DNA from: Bradyrhizobium sp. AZCC 2262
GTDB taxonomy: Bacteria; Pseudomonadota; Alphaproteobacteria; Rhizobiales; Xanthobacteraceae
DNA: 64,000 bases
Direction: 5' to 3'
Assembly: GCF_036924535.1 (NCBI RefSeq)
Contig: NZ_JAZHRT010000001.1
Coordinates: forward strand, 186,001-250,000
Shown: positions 49,850 to 58,471 of the stretch, piece by piece
Layout of the letters: each line of letters begins with the position of its first letter
How positions within the stretch are numbered: position 1 is the first letter of the stretch
Notes under the pieces: generated by a model
Seen by the model: only the letters and a program-made list of their open reading frames with translations
Database searches by the model: none
Told to the model about the DNA's origin: nothing
Program-made: the position numbers and the translations under genes

Positions 49850-50626
49850 ATGCGTATGTTCCCTCTACTCATCGCGGCCGCGACCGTGCTCGCTGGCGCC
49901 GCGCACGCCGAGACTATCCGGGTGGGTGTCACGGCCGGTCCGCACGCGGAGATCACCGACGTCGTGAAGAAAGTGGCTGCCGAGCGCGGACTTGACATCA
50001 AGGTTGTCGAGTTCACCGACTACGTCATTCCGAACCAGGCCTTGGCCTTGAAGGACCTCGAAGCCAATTCGTTCCAGCACGAACCCTATCTGAAAAATCA
50101 GATATCGAAGACCGGCTGGAACATCGTCAAGGTCGCGAACACCATCGCTTCGCCGCAGGGCGTCTACTCGCTGAAATACAAGAAGTTGTCGGAACTGCCG
50201 GAGGGTGCACGGGTTGCGATCGCCAACGACCCGTCGAACGGCGCGCGCGGGTTGATGATTCTCGCCCTTCATGGTGCCATCAAATTGAAGGATCCGAACA
50301 ACGTTACCTCGACGATTGCCGACATCACGGACAATCCGAAGAAACTGCGTTTCGTCGAGCTCGATGCGGCGCAGCTGCCGCGCTCGCTGCAGGATGTCGA
50401 CGTTGTTTCGATCAACAACAATTATGCAGTGCAGGCTGGCCTCAATCCGGCGGTCGATGCAATCGCCCGCGAAGCGGCGGATGGCCCATGGGTCAACATC
50501 ATCGCGGTGCGCGACGAGGACAAGGACAAGCCCTGGGTCAAGCAATTGGCGGATGCCTATCGTTCAGAGGAAGTGAAAGCGTTCCTCGATAAGCGCTTCA
50601 AGGGCACGTACATCGCGACCTGGTAA
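49850..50626 (+). CDS. metQ: MetQ-like (NLPA family) substrate-binding protein
   Basis: A 258-residue receptor from ATG 49850 (AGGAGACC upstream). A signal peptide (LLIAAATVLAGAAHAE) ends near residue 20 and has no lipobox Cys, unlike lipoprotein MetQ. The mature part has the NLPA signature: IRVGVTAGPHAEITDVVK, EFTDYVIPNQAL, ANSFQHEPYL, ARVAIANDPSNGARGL and VVSINNNYAVQAGL. It completes the importer of metN and metI. Three other MetQ-like genes in the window have no transporter of their own and may use the same MetNI. Confidence 0.9.
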   Translation: MRMFPLLIAAATVLAGAAHAETIRVGVTAGPHAEITDVVKKVAAERGLDIKVVEFTDYVIPNQALALKDLEANSFQHEPYLKNQISKTGWNIVKVANTIASPQGVYSLKYKKLSELPEGARVAIANDPSNGARGLMILALHGAIKLKDPNNVTSTIADITDNPKKLRFVELDAAQLPRSLQDVDVVSINNNYAVQAGLNPAVDAIAREAADGPWVNIIAVRDEDKDKPWVKQLADAYRSEEVKAFLDKRFKGTYIATW

Positions 50627-50661
50627 GGGCCTGGTCGGCCGCCAGATACCGCGAGCGCGCG

Positions 50662-52071
50662 CTATTCGGCGGCGTCCGATCGCACGTCGCTCGCCGAAGC
50701 CGCTTGGCGGCGAAAACCCGCAGCCGGATGCACCGCGGGCAGGCGGGCACCGCGCCCCGGAAACAGCTTTTCGCGCAGAGTCCCCTCGCGATAGGCGGTC
50801 TTGTAGACGCCGCGGGATTGCAATTCCGGCACCACCAGATCGACGAAGGCGTTCAGCGTCTCGGGAACGACCAGGCGGAACAGATTGAAGCCGTCCACAT
50901 CGGTCTCTTCGGCCCAGGCGATCAATTCGTCGGCGACGTCTTGGGGCGAGCCGACCACAAACGGGGAACGTGCGCCGACGCGGCTGAGGGTGGCGAGATC
51001 TCCGATCCTGACCGGACGATCGCTGCGAAGCGTGAAATTCTCCACCATCGACTGGATCGCATTGCTCTCGACATATTGCACGGCCTGGTCAGGCTGGTAG
51101 GTGGAGAAGTCGATGCCGGTCCAGCCGGAGAGCAACGCGAGTTGGCCTGCCTGATCGACATGGCGGGCGTAGTCCTCGAGGATATCTTCGGCCTCCGCGC
51201 GGGTCGGCGCGACGATCACGGTCGCGCCGGCAAACAGCCTGATGTCGTAGGGATCGCGGCCGAACTCCTTTGCTGCGTTCCTGATCTCGCGGGTGGCGCG
51301 TGCCAGGATCGGCTTCGTCTGGCCGTTAACGAAGATCGCTTCCGCATGCCTGGCCGCGAAAGCGCGGCCGCGTTTTGAAGTTCCCGCCTGATACAGCAGT
51401 GGTGTCCGCTGCGGCGACGGTTCGGCAAGATGAATGCCGTTGACGCGATAATGGCTTCCTTCGTGCCGGACAGTGTGAACCTTTGCCGGATCGGTAAAGA
51501 CACGCGCGTCGCGATCGCGCCGGACCGCATCATCCTCCCAGCTTCCTTCCCACAATTTGTAGGTGGCTTCCAGAAAGTCCTCAGCGGCATCATAGCGCTC
51601 GTCATGGGCGCGCGAGGCGGGCAGGCCCATGCCGCGCGCGCCGCTGTCGAGATAGCCGGTGACGATGTTCCAGCCGATACGCCCGTTGGTGAGATGATCG
51701 AGCGTCGAGAAGCGGCGGGCCAACTGATAGGGGTGCTCGAACGTCAGGTTCGATGTAATGCCGAAGCCGAGATGTTTTGTAGCCAGCGCCATGGCGGAGA
51801 CCAGCAGCGTCGGATCGGCGTTCGGCAGTTGCACGGCATGGCGCACGGCCGTATCGGGACTATCGCCGAACACGTCATAGACGCCGAATACGTCGGCCAG
51901 GAAGATGCCGTCGAGCAGTCCGCGCTCCGCGGTCCTGGCGTAGTCGACCCAGTAATCGAGCGAATTGTAGTTGATCGATGTGTCGCGCGGGTGCGACCAC
52001 AGTCCAGCCCAGTTATGGCTCGGGGCGGTCATGTTGAACGCGTTGAACCGCAGTTCTCGTGGTTTGGCCAT
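50662..52071 (-). CDS. LLM-class flavin-dependent monooxygenase (NtaA/SnaA/DszA family)
   Basis: A 469-residue enzyme. LRFNAFNMTAPSHNWAGLW at the start and NSLDYWVDYARTAERGLLDGIFLADVFGVYDVF are those of the DszA-like branch. LGFGITSNLTFEHPYQLARR, NGRIGWNIVTGYLDSGARGM (about 125-145) and LYQAGTSKRGRAFAARHAEAIFVNG complete the pattern. GGAGCAGG precedes the ATG. It is divergent from the O-acetylhomoserine sulfhydrylase gene across 401 bp, so its released sulfur may feed that enzyme. The C-terminal 30 residues are Ala-rich and low in pattern. Confidence 0.9.
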   Translation of the reverse strand: MAKPRELRFNAFNMTAPSHNWAGLWSHPRDTSINYNSLDYWVDYARTAERGLLDGIFLADVFGVYDVFGDSPDTAVRHAVQLPNADPTLLVSAMALATKHLGFGITSNLTFEHPYQLARRFSTLDHLTNGRIGWNIVTGYLDSGARGMGLPASRAHDERYDAAEDFLEATYKLWEGSWEDDAVRRDRDARVFTDPAKVHTVRHEGSHYRVNGIHLAEPSPQRTPLLYQAGTSKRGRAFAARHAEAIFVNGQTKPILARATREIRNAAKEFGRDPYDIRLFAGATVIVAPTRAEAEDILEDYARHVDQAGQLALLSGWTGIDFSTYQPDQAVQYVESNAIQSMVENFTLRSDRPVRIGDLATLSRVGARSPFVVGSPQDVADELIAWAEETDVDGFNLFRLVVPETLNAFVDLVVPELQSRGVYKTAYREGTLREKLFPGRGARLPAVHPAAGFRRQAASASDVRSDAAE

Positions 52072-52472
52072 CGGCCTGCTCCGGCAAGACAGTCTCGGCG
52101 ATCTTCGACAGACCGTTTAGCATCTTGCCCGGATAACGTTATTTTCTATTAGGCCCATCGAAATGCAAATCGTGCTGCAAACAAATTTGGGTGTAGCAAT
52201 GTTTCGCTTCTCGCCGTGAACGCGTGAAAATCGCGCTGAAGGAAGTTCAAATGACTTCGCTCGGCTTGCTCGACGAACGCGATAAACTCGCAACAGTAGC
52301 GATGAAACAATAAACTCTGCTCGTCGCGCGCGCTGAAAAATTAGTGGCGCGATGCGCTGATGCTGCAGCACGCTCATCGCTATTTTTTTCAACGTCTCGA
52401 CAGCGCTGAATTCGCTGCGCATCATTTTGGCGTTGGTGACACATGGTTCGCGCATTGAAGGGAGACCAGGAT
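52072..52472. other. Divergent regulatory region, LLM gene and sulfhydrylase operon
   Basis: No gene is seen in these 401 bp, which are A+T-richer than coding DNA (for example 52130-52200 and 52380-52395). Small symmetric words occur (CAAATTTG near 52173), none strong. GGGAGACCAGG (52460-52470) is the ribosome-binding site of the sulfhydrylase gene. Confidence 0.4.
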
Positions 52473-53795
52473 ATGCCCGTCGAAACGAAGAACGCCGAGA
52501 CACTTGCCCTGCACGGCGGTTCCTACCGTTCTGATCCAGCGACCGGCGCCGTTGCCGTTCCGATCTACCAGACGACATCCTTCCAGTTCGAGAACACGGA
52601 TCATGCGTCGCGGTTGTTTGCGCTGGAGGCGCTCGGGCAGATCTACACAAGGATCAAGAATCCGACGACGGATGCGTTTGAGGAACGACTCGCGGCGCTT
52701 GAAGGTGGTGCTGCCGCGCTTGCCGTCGCTTCGGGGCAGACCGCCTCGGCCTTTTCGATCTTCAATATCGCACAGGCCGGCGACAACATCGTCTCTTCGA
52801 CCGATCTCTATGGCGGCACCTGGACGCTGCTGTCACAGACGCTGAAGCAGTTCGGCATCGAGGTGCGGTTCGTCGATCCGGCGGATCCCGAGAATTGTCG
52901 TCGTGCCACCGACGCGAAGACCCGCGCATATTTTGCTGAGACATTGCCCAATCCGAAGCTCCACGTGTTCCCGATCAAGGAGGTTGCCGACATCGGCCGC
53001 TCGCTCGGCGTTCCCCTGATCCTCGACAACACCGCAGCTCCGATCATCGCCCGGCCGTTCGAGCACGGCGCGGCGGTCGTGGTCTATTCGACCACAAAAT
53101 ATATCGGCGGCCATGGCACCGCGATCGGCGGCGCCATCATCGACGGTGGCAATTTCGATTGGGAAGCGCATGCGGGACGTTTCCCGCTCCTGACCCAGCC
53201 GGACGCGGCCTATCACGGTGCGGTCTGGACTGAAGCGGCCAAGCCGTTCGGACCGATTGCCTATATCCTGCGTGCCCGGGTGAAACTGTTGCGCGATCTC
53301 GGGGCGGCGATCGCTCCGCAGAATGCGTTCCAGTTCATCCAGGGGCTGGAAACCCTGCCGCTGCGGCTGCGCCAGCACAATGAGAACGCGATCAAGGTCG
53401 CCAACTTCCTGGCCAAGCATCCCGCGGTTTCGCAGGTGATCTTTCCTGGGCTTCAGAGCGGGGAGAACCGGCGTCGCGCGGACGCGTATCTGAAGGGCGG
53501 GTACGGCGCACTGGTTGGATTCGAGCTGAAGGGTGGCATCGAGGCCGGCCGCCGGTTCATCGATGCGCTGAAACTCCTCTATCACGTCGCCAATATCGGC
53601 GATGCCCGCTCGCTGGCGATCCATCCCGCCTCGACCACGCATCAGCAGCTCACCGCCGAGGAGCAACTCGCCGCCGGCGTGACGCCCGGCTATGTGCGGC
53701 TGTCGGTCGGGATCGAGCATCCTGACGACATCCTGGCCGATCTCACCCAGGCACTCGCCGAAGCGGAGGCCGATGGTGCCCGCAAGGCAGCCTGA
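52473..53795 (+). CDS. metY: O-acetylhomoserine sulfhydrylase (aminocarboxypropyltransferase)
   Basis: A 440-residue PLP enzyme of the Cys/Met-metabolism family, making homocysteine from O-acetylhomoserine and sulfide (or methionine directly from methanethiol). Early motifs: LALHGGSYRSDPATGAVAVP, IYQTTSFQFENTDHA, YTRIKNPT and ASGQTASAFSI. The PLP Lys is Lys209 in YSTTKYIGGHG, and the cofactor Asp is in ILDNTAAP (Asp185). GNFDWEAHAGRFPLL and a C-terminal SVGIEHPDDILADL match MetY/OAH-OAS lyases rather than cystathionine synthases. ATG 52473 is preceded by a good ribosome-binding site. Followed 36 bp later by a MetQ-like gene. Confidence 0.93.
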   Translation: MPVETKNAETLALHGGSYRSDPATGAVAVPIYQTTSFQFENTDHASRLFALEALGQIYTRIKNPTTDAFEERLAALEGGAAALAVASGQTASAFSIFNIAQAGDNIVSSTDLYGGTWTLLSQTLKQFGIEVRFVDPADPENCRRATDAKTRAYFAETLPNPKLHVFPIKEVADIGRSLGVPLILDNTAAPIIARPFEHGAAVVVYSTTKYIGGHGTAIGGAIIDGGNFDWEAHAGRFPLLTQPDAAYHGAVWTEAAKPFGPIAYILRARVKLLRDLGAAIAPQNAFQFIQGLETLPLRLRQHNENAIKVANFLAKHPAVSQVIFPGLQSGENRRRADAYLKGGYGALVGFELKGGIEAGRRFIDALKLLYHVANIGDARSLAIHPASTTHQQLTAEEQLAAGVTPGYVRLSVGIEHPDDILADLTQALAEAEADGARKAA

Positions 53796-53831
53796 TCAAT
53801 AAGCCCAGAAACAAGAAACGGACTAAAAACG

Positions 53832-54629
53832 ATGAAGATATTCTTGCGCCTCGCGCAGGCTGCCGGCCTGTCGCTTGCCTTGACCGCCACCGCCATCGCT
53901 GACGAACCCCTGAAGATCGCAACCAGCGCCGGTCCGGTCGGGCAGTTGGCCTCCTTTGCCGCAAAGCTCGCCAAGGAGAAGGGGCAGGACGTCAAGATCG
54001 TCGAGCTATCCGATTGGGTCGCGTTGAACGAGGTGGTCAACAGCGGCGATGTCGACGCCAATCTGTTTCAGCACGGGACTTATCTGGCGCTTCAGAACAA
54101 GCAGCGCGGATTCAATCTCGTGCAGGTCGACAAGGTCGGCGTGATCGCGCCGGTCGGACTGTTCTCAAAGAAGATCAAAAGCCTCGAAGAGATCAAGTCC
54201 GGTGACAGCGTTGCGATTCCGAACGAGCCGCTGAACGGCGCCCGCGGGCTGATCCTGCTCGAACGTGCCGGCTTGATCAAGCTCACGCTGGGCAAGGGAT
54301 TCTCGGTCAGCAAATTCGACATTATCGAAAACCCCAAGAGCCTGAAGATCGTCGAACTCGATCCGGCGCAGACTTATCGTTCGCTCGATGACGTCACGCT
54401 CGCACTGGTCAACATCACCTATCTGATCCCGGCGGGCGGCGATCCGAAATCGGCACTGATCATCGATCGCACCGTCGACGACGGCCTCGTGCTGCGCTTC
54501 GCTGCACGGCAGGACAAGAAGGACGATCCGCGGCTGAAGGCGTTCATCCAGGTGTTCAACTCGCCGGAAGTCAAGCAGTTCATCGAAGAGAAGATTCCAG
54601 CGTTCATTCCCGCCGGATTCAATAGCTAG
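53832..54629 (+). CDS. MetQ-like (NLPA family) substrate-binding protein, divergent
   Basis: A 265-residue receptor. The signal peptide (LAQAAGLSLALTATAIADE) has no lipobox Cys. The NLPA pattern is present but altered: LKIATSAGPVGQLASFAAK, SDWVALNEVVNSGDVDAN, LFQHGTYLALQNKQRG, SVAIPNEPLNGARGLILLERAG and SLDDVTLALVNITYLIPAG. The usual NNYA region of MetQ is VNITYLIPAGG here, so a different ligand is likely. It shares a transcript with metY and has no transporter next to it. The end overlaps the convergent FAD-protein gene by 4 bp. Confidence 0.87.
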   Translation: MKIFLRLAQAAGLSLALTATAIADEPLKIATSAGPVGQLASFAAKLAKEKGQDVKIVELSDWVALNEVVNSGDVDANLFQHGTYLALQNKQRGFNLVQVDKVGVIAPVGLFSKKIKSLEEIKSGDSVAIPNEPLNGARGLILLERAGLIKLTLGKGFSVSKFDIIENPKSLKIVELDPAQTYRSLDDVTLALVNITYLIPAGGDPKSALIIDRTVDDGLVLRFAARQDKKDDPRLKAFIQVFNSPEVKQFIEEKIPAFIPAGFNS

Positions 54630-56014
54630 GCGGATCGCGCGGCGATGAGCTCGGCCAAACTCGCCTCGTTGACGTGGGCGAGTTTGGCAGCAAGCTCGGC
54701 GCATTGGTTGCGGATATCGGGGATCGCTATGATCTCCCAGAAGGCGGCGCGGGTGAGCGGACCCACGGCAAACAATCGCCGCGACGGAACGCCGTCGTGG
54801 TTGACGATCGCGCCATCCGCGCTGGTCTCGATACCGATGTGCAGCGGGTCAACCCGTGCCAGGCCCCGGTCGAACAGGCTGCGCACGGCCGGATTGGCCG
54901 ACGCGAGGGGGTCTTTCACGATCCCCGTGCAATCGACGATGGCGCCGACCTGCATGCTGAGGATTTCGCTTTGACCGCGTCGGCGGTAGCGGATCCGGGC
55001 GCCGGCTTCGTTGGGTTCGATGCCGGCCACTTTCGCCGCCATAACGGTCAAACGGCCGGCACACAGCGCATCCGTGATGCGCGCTTCCACTTCCGGCGCC
55101 ATGCGATGGCGGTGCACGTCCCACCAGGCGCGCGCGTGTTCGAGGAAGCGGCGTTTGGAAGCAGGCGGAAGCTCGCGCCAGAGCTGTTGGGTGTAGGGCC
55201 GCAGGCCGTCGATAACGCTGCGCCAGTCGCCACCCTGGGCGACGTGGCCGTCGACCCGGCTGCGGAACCAGCGCAACAAGTGACTGATCCCGGCGCCGAA
55301 CGGAACGTCCGTTTCCTCGATGCGAATTGGATCCACGCGGCGATGGGGCTTCGTCAGCAGACCGCGCCGAGACATCGCGACGATCGGACCGCGGTGTCCA
55401 TCCTGGACAACCGACTGAACGTAATCGACCATCGTCAGCCCGGTGCCGAGGATGAGTATAGTTGCGTCGGGATCGATACCCGCCGAGGAGGGCAGCACCC
55501 AGGGATCGGCGTAACCCGGCGAACAGGATCGGACATCGTGACCGGTGGCAAGAATGGCGATATCGCCGACATAGCATCTGCCGTCGTCCAACCGGACCGA
55601 GACCTCGCCCGGCCCTTCGCTGACGTCGACGCATGTGCCCTGCACGATAGAGAGCCGGTGCGATGAGCGTCCTTTGGACGTCATCAACAGGCTGGCAATG
55701 TAGTCGCCATAGATGCGCCGTGGCACGAAACAGAAGGGATCGGGACACGGCGGTGGCACGCCTTCACGCGAGGTCAGCCAGCGCCAGAAATGGTCCGGCT
55801 CATCCGGCAGCGCGCTCATGTTGGCGACGCGCACGTTGAGCACGTGTTCGGGATTGCCGGTGTGATAGGCCAGACCACGACCGATTTCAGGACGCTTCTC
55901 GATCAGCGTGATGCGAAAGTCAGGGGTTGAACGCTGTAGCAACTGATAGGCTAAGAGAACGCCGCTGGCGCCGCCGCCTATGATGATCGCGTGTCGGCTT
56001 GCGAAAGCATTCAT
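54626..56014 (-). CDS. FAD/NAD(P)-binding protein (HI0933/NAD_binding_9-like)
   Basis: A 462-residue flavoprotein from ATG 56014. The FAD motif IIIGGGASGVLLAYQL is at about 10-25, with LIEKRPEIGRGLAYHTGNPEHVLNVRVANMSA (about 35-70), typical of the NAD_binding_9 family. RRIYGDYIASLL, ILATGHDV and ILILGTGLTMVDYVQSV (second nucleotide site, about 200) follow. The C-terminal GIVKDPLASANPAVRSLFDRGL and FAVGPLTRAAFWEI are also family marks. Such proteins are annotated as hydroxyacyl- or sulfur-compound oxidoreductases without proven reactions; some are N- or S-oxygenase-like. Single-gene unit, convergent with the MetQ-like gene. Function unknown. Confidence 0.8.
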   Translation of the reverse strand: MNAFASRHAIIIGGGASGVLLAYQLLQRSTPDFRITLIEKRPEIGRGLAYHTGNPEHVLNVRVANMSALPDEPDHFWRWLTSREGVPPPCPDPFCFVPRRIYGDYIASLLMTSKGRSSHRLSIVQGTCVDVSEGPGEVSVRLDDGRCYVGDIAILATGHDVRSCSPGYADPWVLPSSAGIDPDATILILGTGLTMVDYVQSVVQDGHRGPIVAMSRRGLLTKPHRRVDPIRIEETDVPFGAGISHLLRWFRSRVDGHVAQGGDWRSVIDGLRPYTQQLWRELPPASKRRFLEHARAWWDVHRHRMAPEVEARITDALCAGRLTVMAAKVAGIEPNEAGARIRYRRRGQSEILSMQVGAIVDCTGIVKDPLASANPAVRSLFDRGLARVDPLHIGIETSADGAIVNHDGVPSRRLFAVGPLTRAAFWEIIAIPDIRNQCAELAAKLAHVNEASLAELIAARSA

Positions 56015-56590
56015 GCAACCGCCCCCCGTTTTAGCCAAGTGATAAGCTAACGCGAAACTGTCTCGTCGGATCGTGGCTGAATTCCAGCAGCGGAGGTACG
56101 AGTAGTTGAAAAGAAAATCGTTCTGCGCGGGAAGGGCACAAGAGTATCGAGATTCTGGGAACTCTGACGTGCGCAGAGATTTTCAGCGGGGCCAACCTCG
56201 TCGAAGCTGCGCAATATCTGTGCAAGGGGCGCTTTGATCAGGATTCGCGACCGCAGATTCGTTTCGAACGGGCGGCTTAAGCTCTCGAAGATCGTTCCGT
56301 TTCCTTTTCTGTCGGACGCATAGAACCGCCGACGCGTCGCGACGACAACATTGAATAGCCATTTCATTGACGTGATCGACGCCGTCAATACTATCTGCGT
56401 AGGGAATTGCCCCGCTCAAGAGTTGCCGCATGCGATCTGATCGAACACCAGCGTCCGGAAATGCGCCTCAGCGCGTGACGCTGCGCTGCTTCTCTGCGGC
56501 CACCGGCGCCTGTCGCTGATCTTCCTGTTCAAGATAAATCGTCATCACTAACCAGACAGGACACCGGATCACTCCGGTGAAAGAGCAGAC
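56015..56590. other. Long intergenic region, no gene seen
   Basis: In 576 bp no frame shows protein-like composition. The two reverse-strand frames of about 80-110 codons at 56047-56431 have no recognisable pattern or ribosome-binding site. The region probably holds the promoters of the FAD-protein gene (left) and of the small gene and metQ-like gene (right). No strong palindrome is seen. Confidence 0.45.
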
Positions 56591-56806
56591 ATGACCCAAG
56601 CCTACATCATCGAAATCGAGAGCCGAACCGCAGGCATTGTCGCCAGGGACGAGCGGGGATACCGGTTCTTTTCCTCAGATCGTACGTTCGACGGCCTCGA
56701 AGGTCGCGAATTCCGGTCCGCGCGCGACGCCGAGCGGGCCGTCAGAACGTTGCTGCAGCAGCGGCGCCATTTGCTGACAAGCCCATCGCTCGCATCGGCG
56801 TTCTAA
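56591..56806 (+). CDS. Small conserved-looking hypothetical protein
   Basis: A 71-residue protein starting at ATG 56591, with AAAGAGCAGAC upstream as a modest ribosome-binding site. The sequence has an alternating strand-turn-strand pattern (AYIIEIESRTAGIVARDERG, then YRFFSSDRTFDGLEGREF) and an Arg-rich helix (SARDAERAVRTLLQQRR). No family name is recognised. It precedes the MetQ-like gene at 56846 by 39 bp in the same direction, so the two may be co-transcribed. Codon use fits the neighbours. Confidence 0.65.
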   Translation: MTQAYIIEIESRTAGIVARDERGYRFFSSDRTFDGLEGREFRSARDAERAVRTLLQQRRHLLTSPSLASAF

Positions 56807-56845
56807 TTACCAATCCCAATCTTCACAAAGTTAACGGAGACCAAA

Positions 56846-57628
56846 ATGTTGTTTCGTTCTGTTCTGATTGCATCGACGGTACTCGCCGCTTGGTCGGCGA
56901 GCTCCGCGGCCGAAGCCATCAAGATCGGCGTCACGCCGGGGCCGCATGCTCAGATCCTCGAAGCTGTGAAGCCGATCGCCGCGAAGAAGGGGTTGGACAT
57001 CCAGTTGATCGAGTTTTCCGATTACGTGGTGCCGAACGCCGCGCTCGATGCCGGCGAGCTACAGGCCAACTCGTTTCAGAACCAACCCTATCTCGATAAC
57101 CAGAAAGCCGATCGCGGGTACAAGATCGAATCGGTGGGCCTGACGGTCAAATTCCCCATCGGGGTCTATTCGAAGAAGCATAAGGGCTGGTCGGACATTC
57201 CGAACGGCGGCACGGTTTCGATACCGAACGATCCGACGAATGGCGGACGGGTGCTGCTTCTGCTGCGCGACAAGGAAGTCATCAAGCTGAAGGATGGAGT
57301 CGGTTTCAAGCCGAAGATCTCTGATATCACTGAAAATCCGAAGAAGCTCAAGTTTATCGAAATCGATGCGGCGCAGTCGCCGCGTGCGCTCGACGATGTC
57401 GATGCCGCAGCGATCAACACCAATTACGCGACCCAGGCGGGACTTGATCCCGTCAAGGATCCCATCCTTCGCGAAGATCCGAAGGGGCCGTATGTCAATC
57501 TGATTGCGGTCCGAGCGGCCGACAAGGACAAGCCGTGGGTCAAGGCTTTGGTGGAGAGTTACCACACGCCCGAGGTGAAGGAGTTCGTCCTGACCAAGTT
57601 CAAGGGCGCGGTCTTGCCGAGCTGGTAA
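56846..57628 (+). CDS. MetQ-like (NLPA family) substrate-binding protein
   Basis: A 260-residue receptor, close in pattern to the product at 49850: signal peptide LIASTVLAAWSASSAAEA without a lipobox Cys, then IKIGVTPGPHAQILEAVK, LIEFSDYVVPNAAL, ANSFQNQPYLDN, GTVSIPNDPTNGGRVLLLL and AAINTNYATQAGL. The ANSFQ-N-QPYL and NNYA-type segments match MetQ well, so methionine or a close analogue is the likely ligand. It has no permease or ATPase of its own. A hairpin directly follows its stop codon. Confidence 0.9.
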   Translation: MLFRSVLIASTVLAAWSASSAAEAIKIGVTPGPHAQILEAVKPIAAKKGLDIQLIEFSDYVVPNAALDAGELQANSFQNQPYLDNQKADRGYKIESVGLTVKFPIGVYSKKHKGWSDIPNGGTVSIPNDPTNGGRVLLLLRDKEVIKLKDGVGFKPKISDITENPKKLKFIEIDAAQSPRALDDVDAAAINTNYATQAGLDPVKDPILREDPKGPYVNLIAVRAADKDKPWVKALVESYHTPEVKEFVLTKFKGAVLPSW

Positions 57629-57647
57629 GCCACGACCGGTGTGGCTT
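57627..57647 (+). terminator. Hairpin after the MetQ-like gene
   Basis: AAGCCAC-GACCGGT-GTGGCTT is a perfect 7-bp stem with a 7-nt loop that starts inside the stop codon of the preceding gene. No T run follows on either strand. It lies between the converging MetQ-like and Lrp genes and may act as a bidirectional, possibly Rho-assisted, terminator. Confidence 0.45.
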
Positions 57648-57689
57648 GGAAGTCGCGCAGCATAACCCTGGCGCGATTTGAGGCCGCGA

Positions 57690-58199
57690 TTACGCCGCCT
57701 CAACCGACGGAACCGGCAAGGCCGTCACTGACTTGATTTTCTCCATCGCAAACCGCGAGGTCACATTCTTCAGGGCGACCGCACCGATCAACTTCTTGTA
57801 AAAGAGATCATAGCTAAGCATGTCAGCGACGACCACGCGCAAGACGTAGTCGACGTCGCCGGCCATGCGGTAAAACTCGAGAACCTCGGGCATGGCGCTG
57901 ACGGTGGCCGCGAATTTCTTCAGCCACGCCTCGGAATGATCGTCGCTTTCCACGGACACGAATACCGACAAACCCAAACCGATCTTGTTCTGATCGACCA
58001 GCACGACTTTGCCGGTGATGATGCCGTCGTTCTCCAGACGTTGAACTCGCTTCCAGCAAGGCGTCGAGGAAAGCCCAACGCGTTCGCCGATCTCGGACAC
58101 CGACAGCGATGCATCTTCTTGAAGTACCCGAAGTATCTTGCGGTCGATCGCATCGAGGCGCCGGGGCGTTCCCGGCAAGGACACGCTGACTTCGCTCAT
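57690..58199 (-). CDS. Lrp/AsnC family transcriptional regulator (right copy)
   Basis: A 169-residue regulator and close paralogue of the protein at 11573. From residue 14 on nearly all positions agree (LDAIDRKILRVLQEDASLSV; SSTPCWKRVQRLENDGIITG; NKIGLGLSVFVSVESDDHSE; AMEKIKSVTALPVPS), while the first 13 residues differ (SEVSVSLPGTPRR against TDIIEIAPEVVRR). Domains are the same: N-terminal winged helix, C-terminal RAM domain. The AGAAAGTTCT sequence at 58205-58214 (reverse strand) precedes the start with the same spacing as in the left copy. It points toward the 11-57 kb region and converges on the MetQ-like gene. Confidence 0.92.
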   Translation of the reverse strand: MSEVSVSLPGTPRRLDAIDRKILRVLQEDASLSVSEIGERVGLSSTPCWKRVQRLENDGIITGKVVLVDQNKIGLGLSVFVSVESDDHSEAWLKKFAATVSAMPEVLEFYRMAGDVDYVLRVVVADMLSYDLFYKKLIGAVALKNVTSRFAMEKIKSVTALPVPSVEAA

Positions 58200-58471
58200 A
58201 TTTTAGAACTTTCTTTCAAATGATTGGCAGCAACCAACGATAGAGGAAAAACTATTCCGCACAAGGTAGCGGGTTTTCGAAGAAGGCCTCCGTTATAGAA
58301 ATACGTTCTGTTCAGATGGCTTACTTCAGCGCATCTGCGCTCTTGCCTGCGGCGAAGGATACAAGGAGCAGTATCAGCGCACTTTTCTTCGCCAGCCGAC
58401 CAAGACATGGTAAAAATCCGAGCGGTTATTGCGTGCAACATTGTATTCGATCTCAGGGGGAGGGACGTAGC

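Noticed and set aside
30975..52171. TGCAAATC repeated in three intergenic regions (30975, 45009, 52164) as a possible shared operator
   Set aside because: An 8-mer is expected about twice in 64 kb on both strands; the flanks do not agree, and the first copy directly abuts a start codon.
56047..56431. Two reverse-strand frames of 82 and 113 codons in the 56-kb gap
   Set aside because: No recognisable pattern, no ribosome-binding site, and they overlap each other in different frames.
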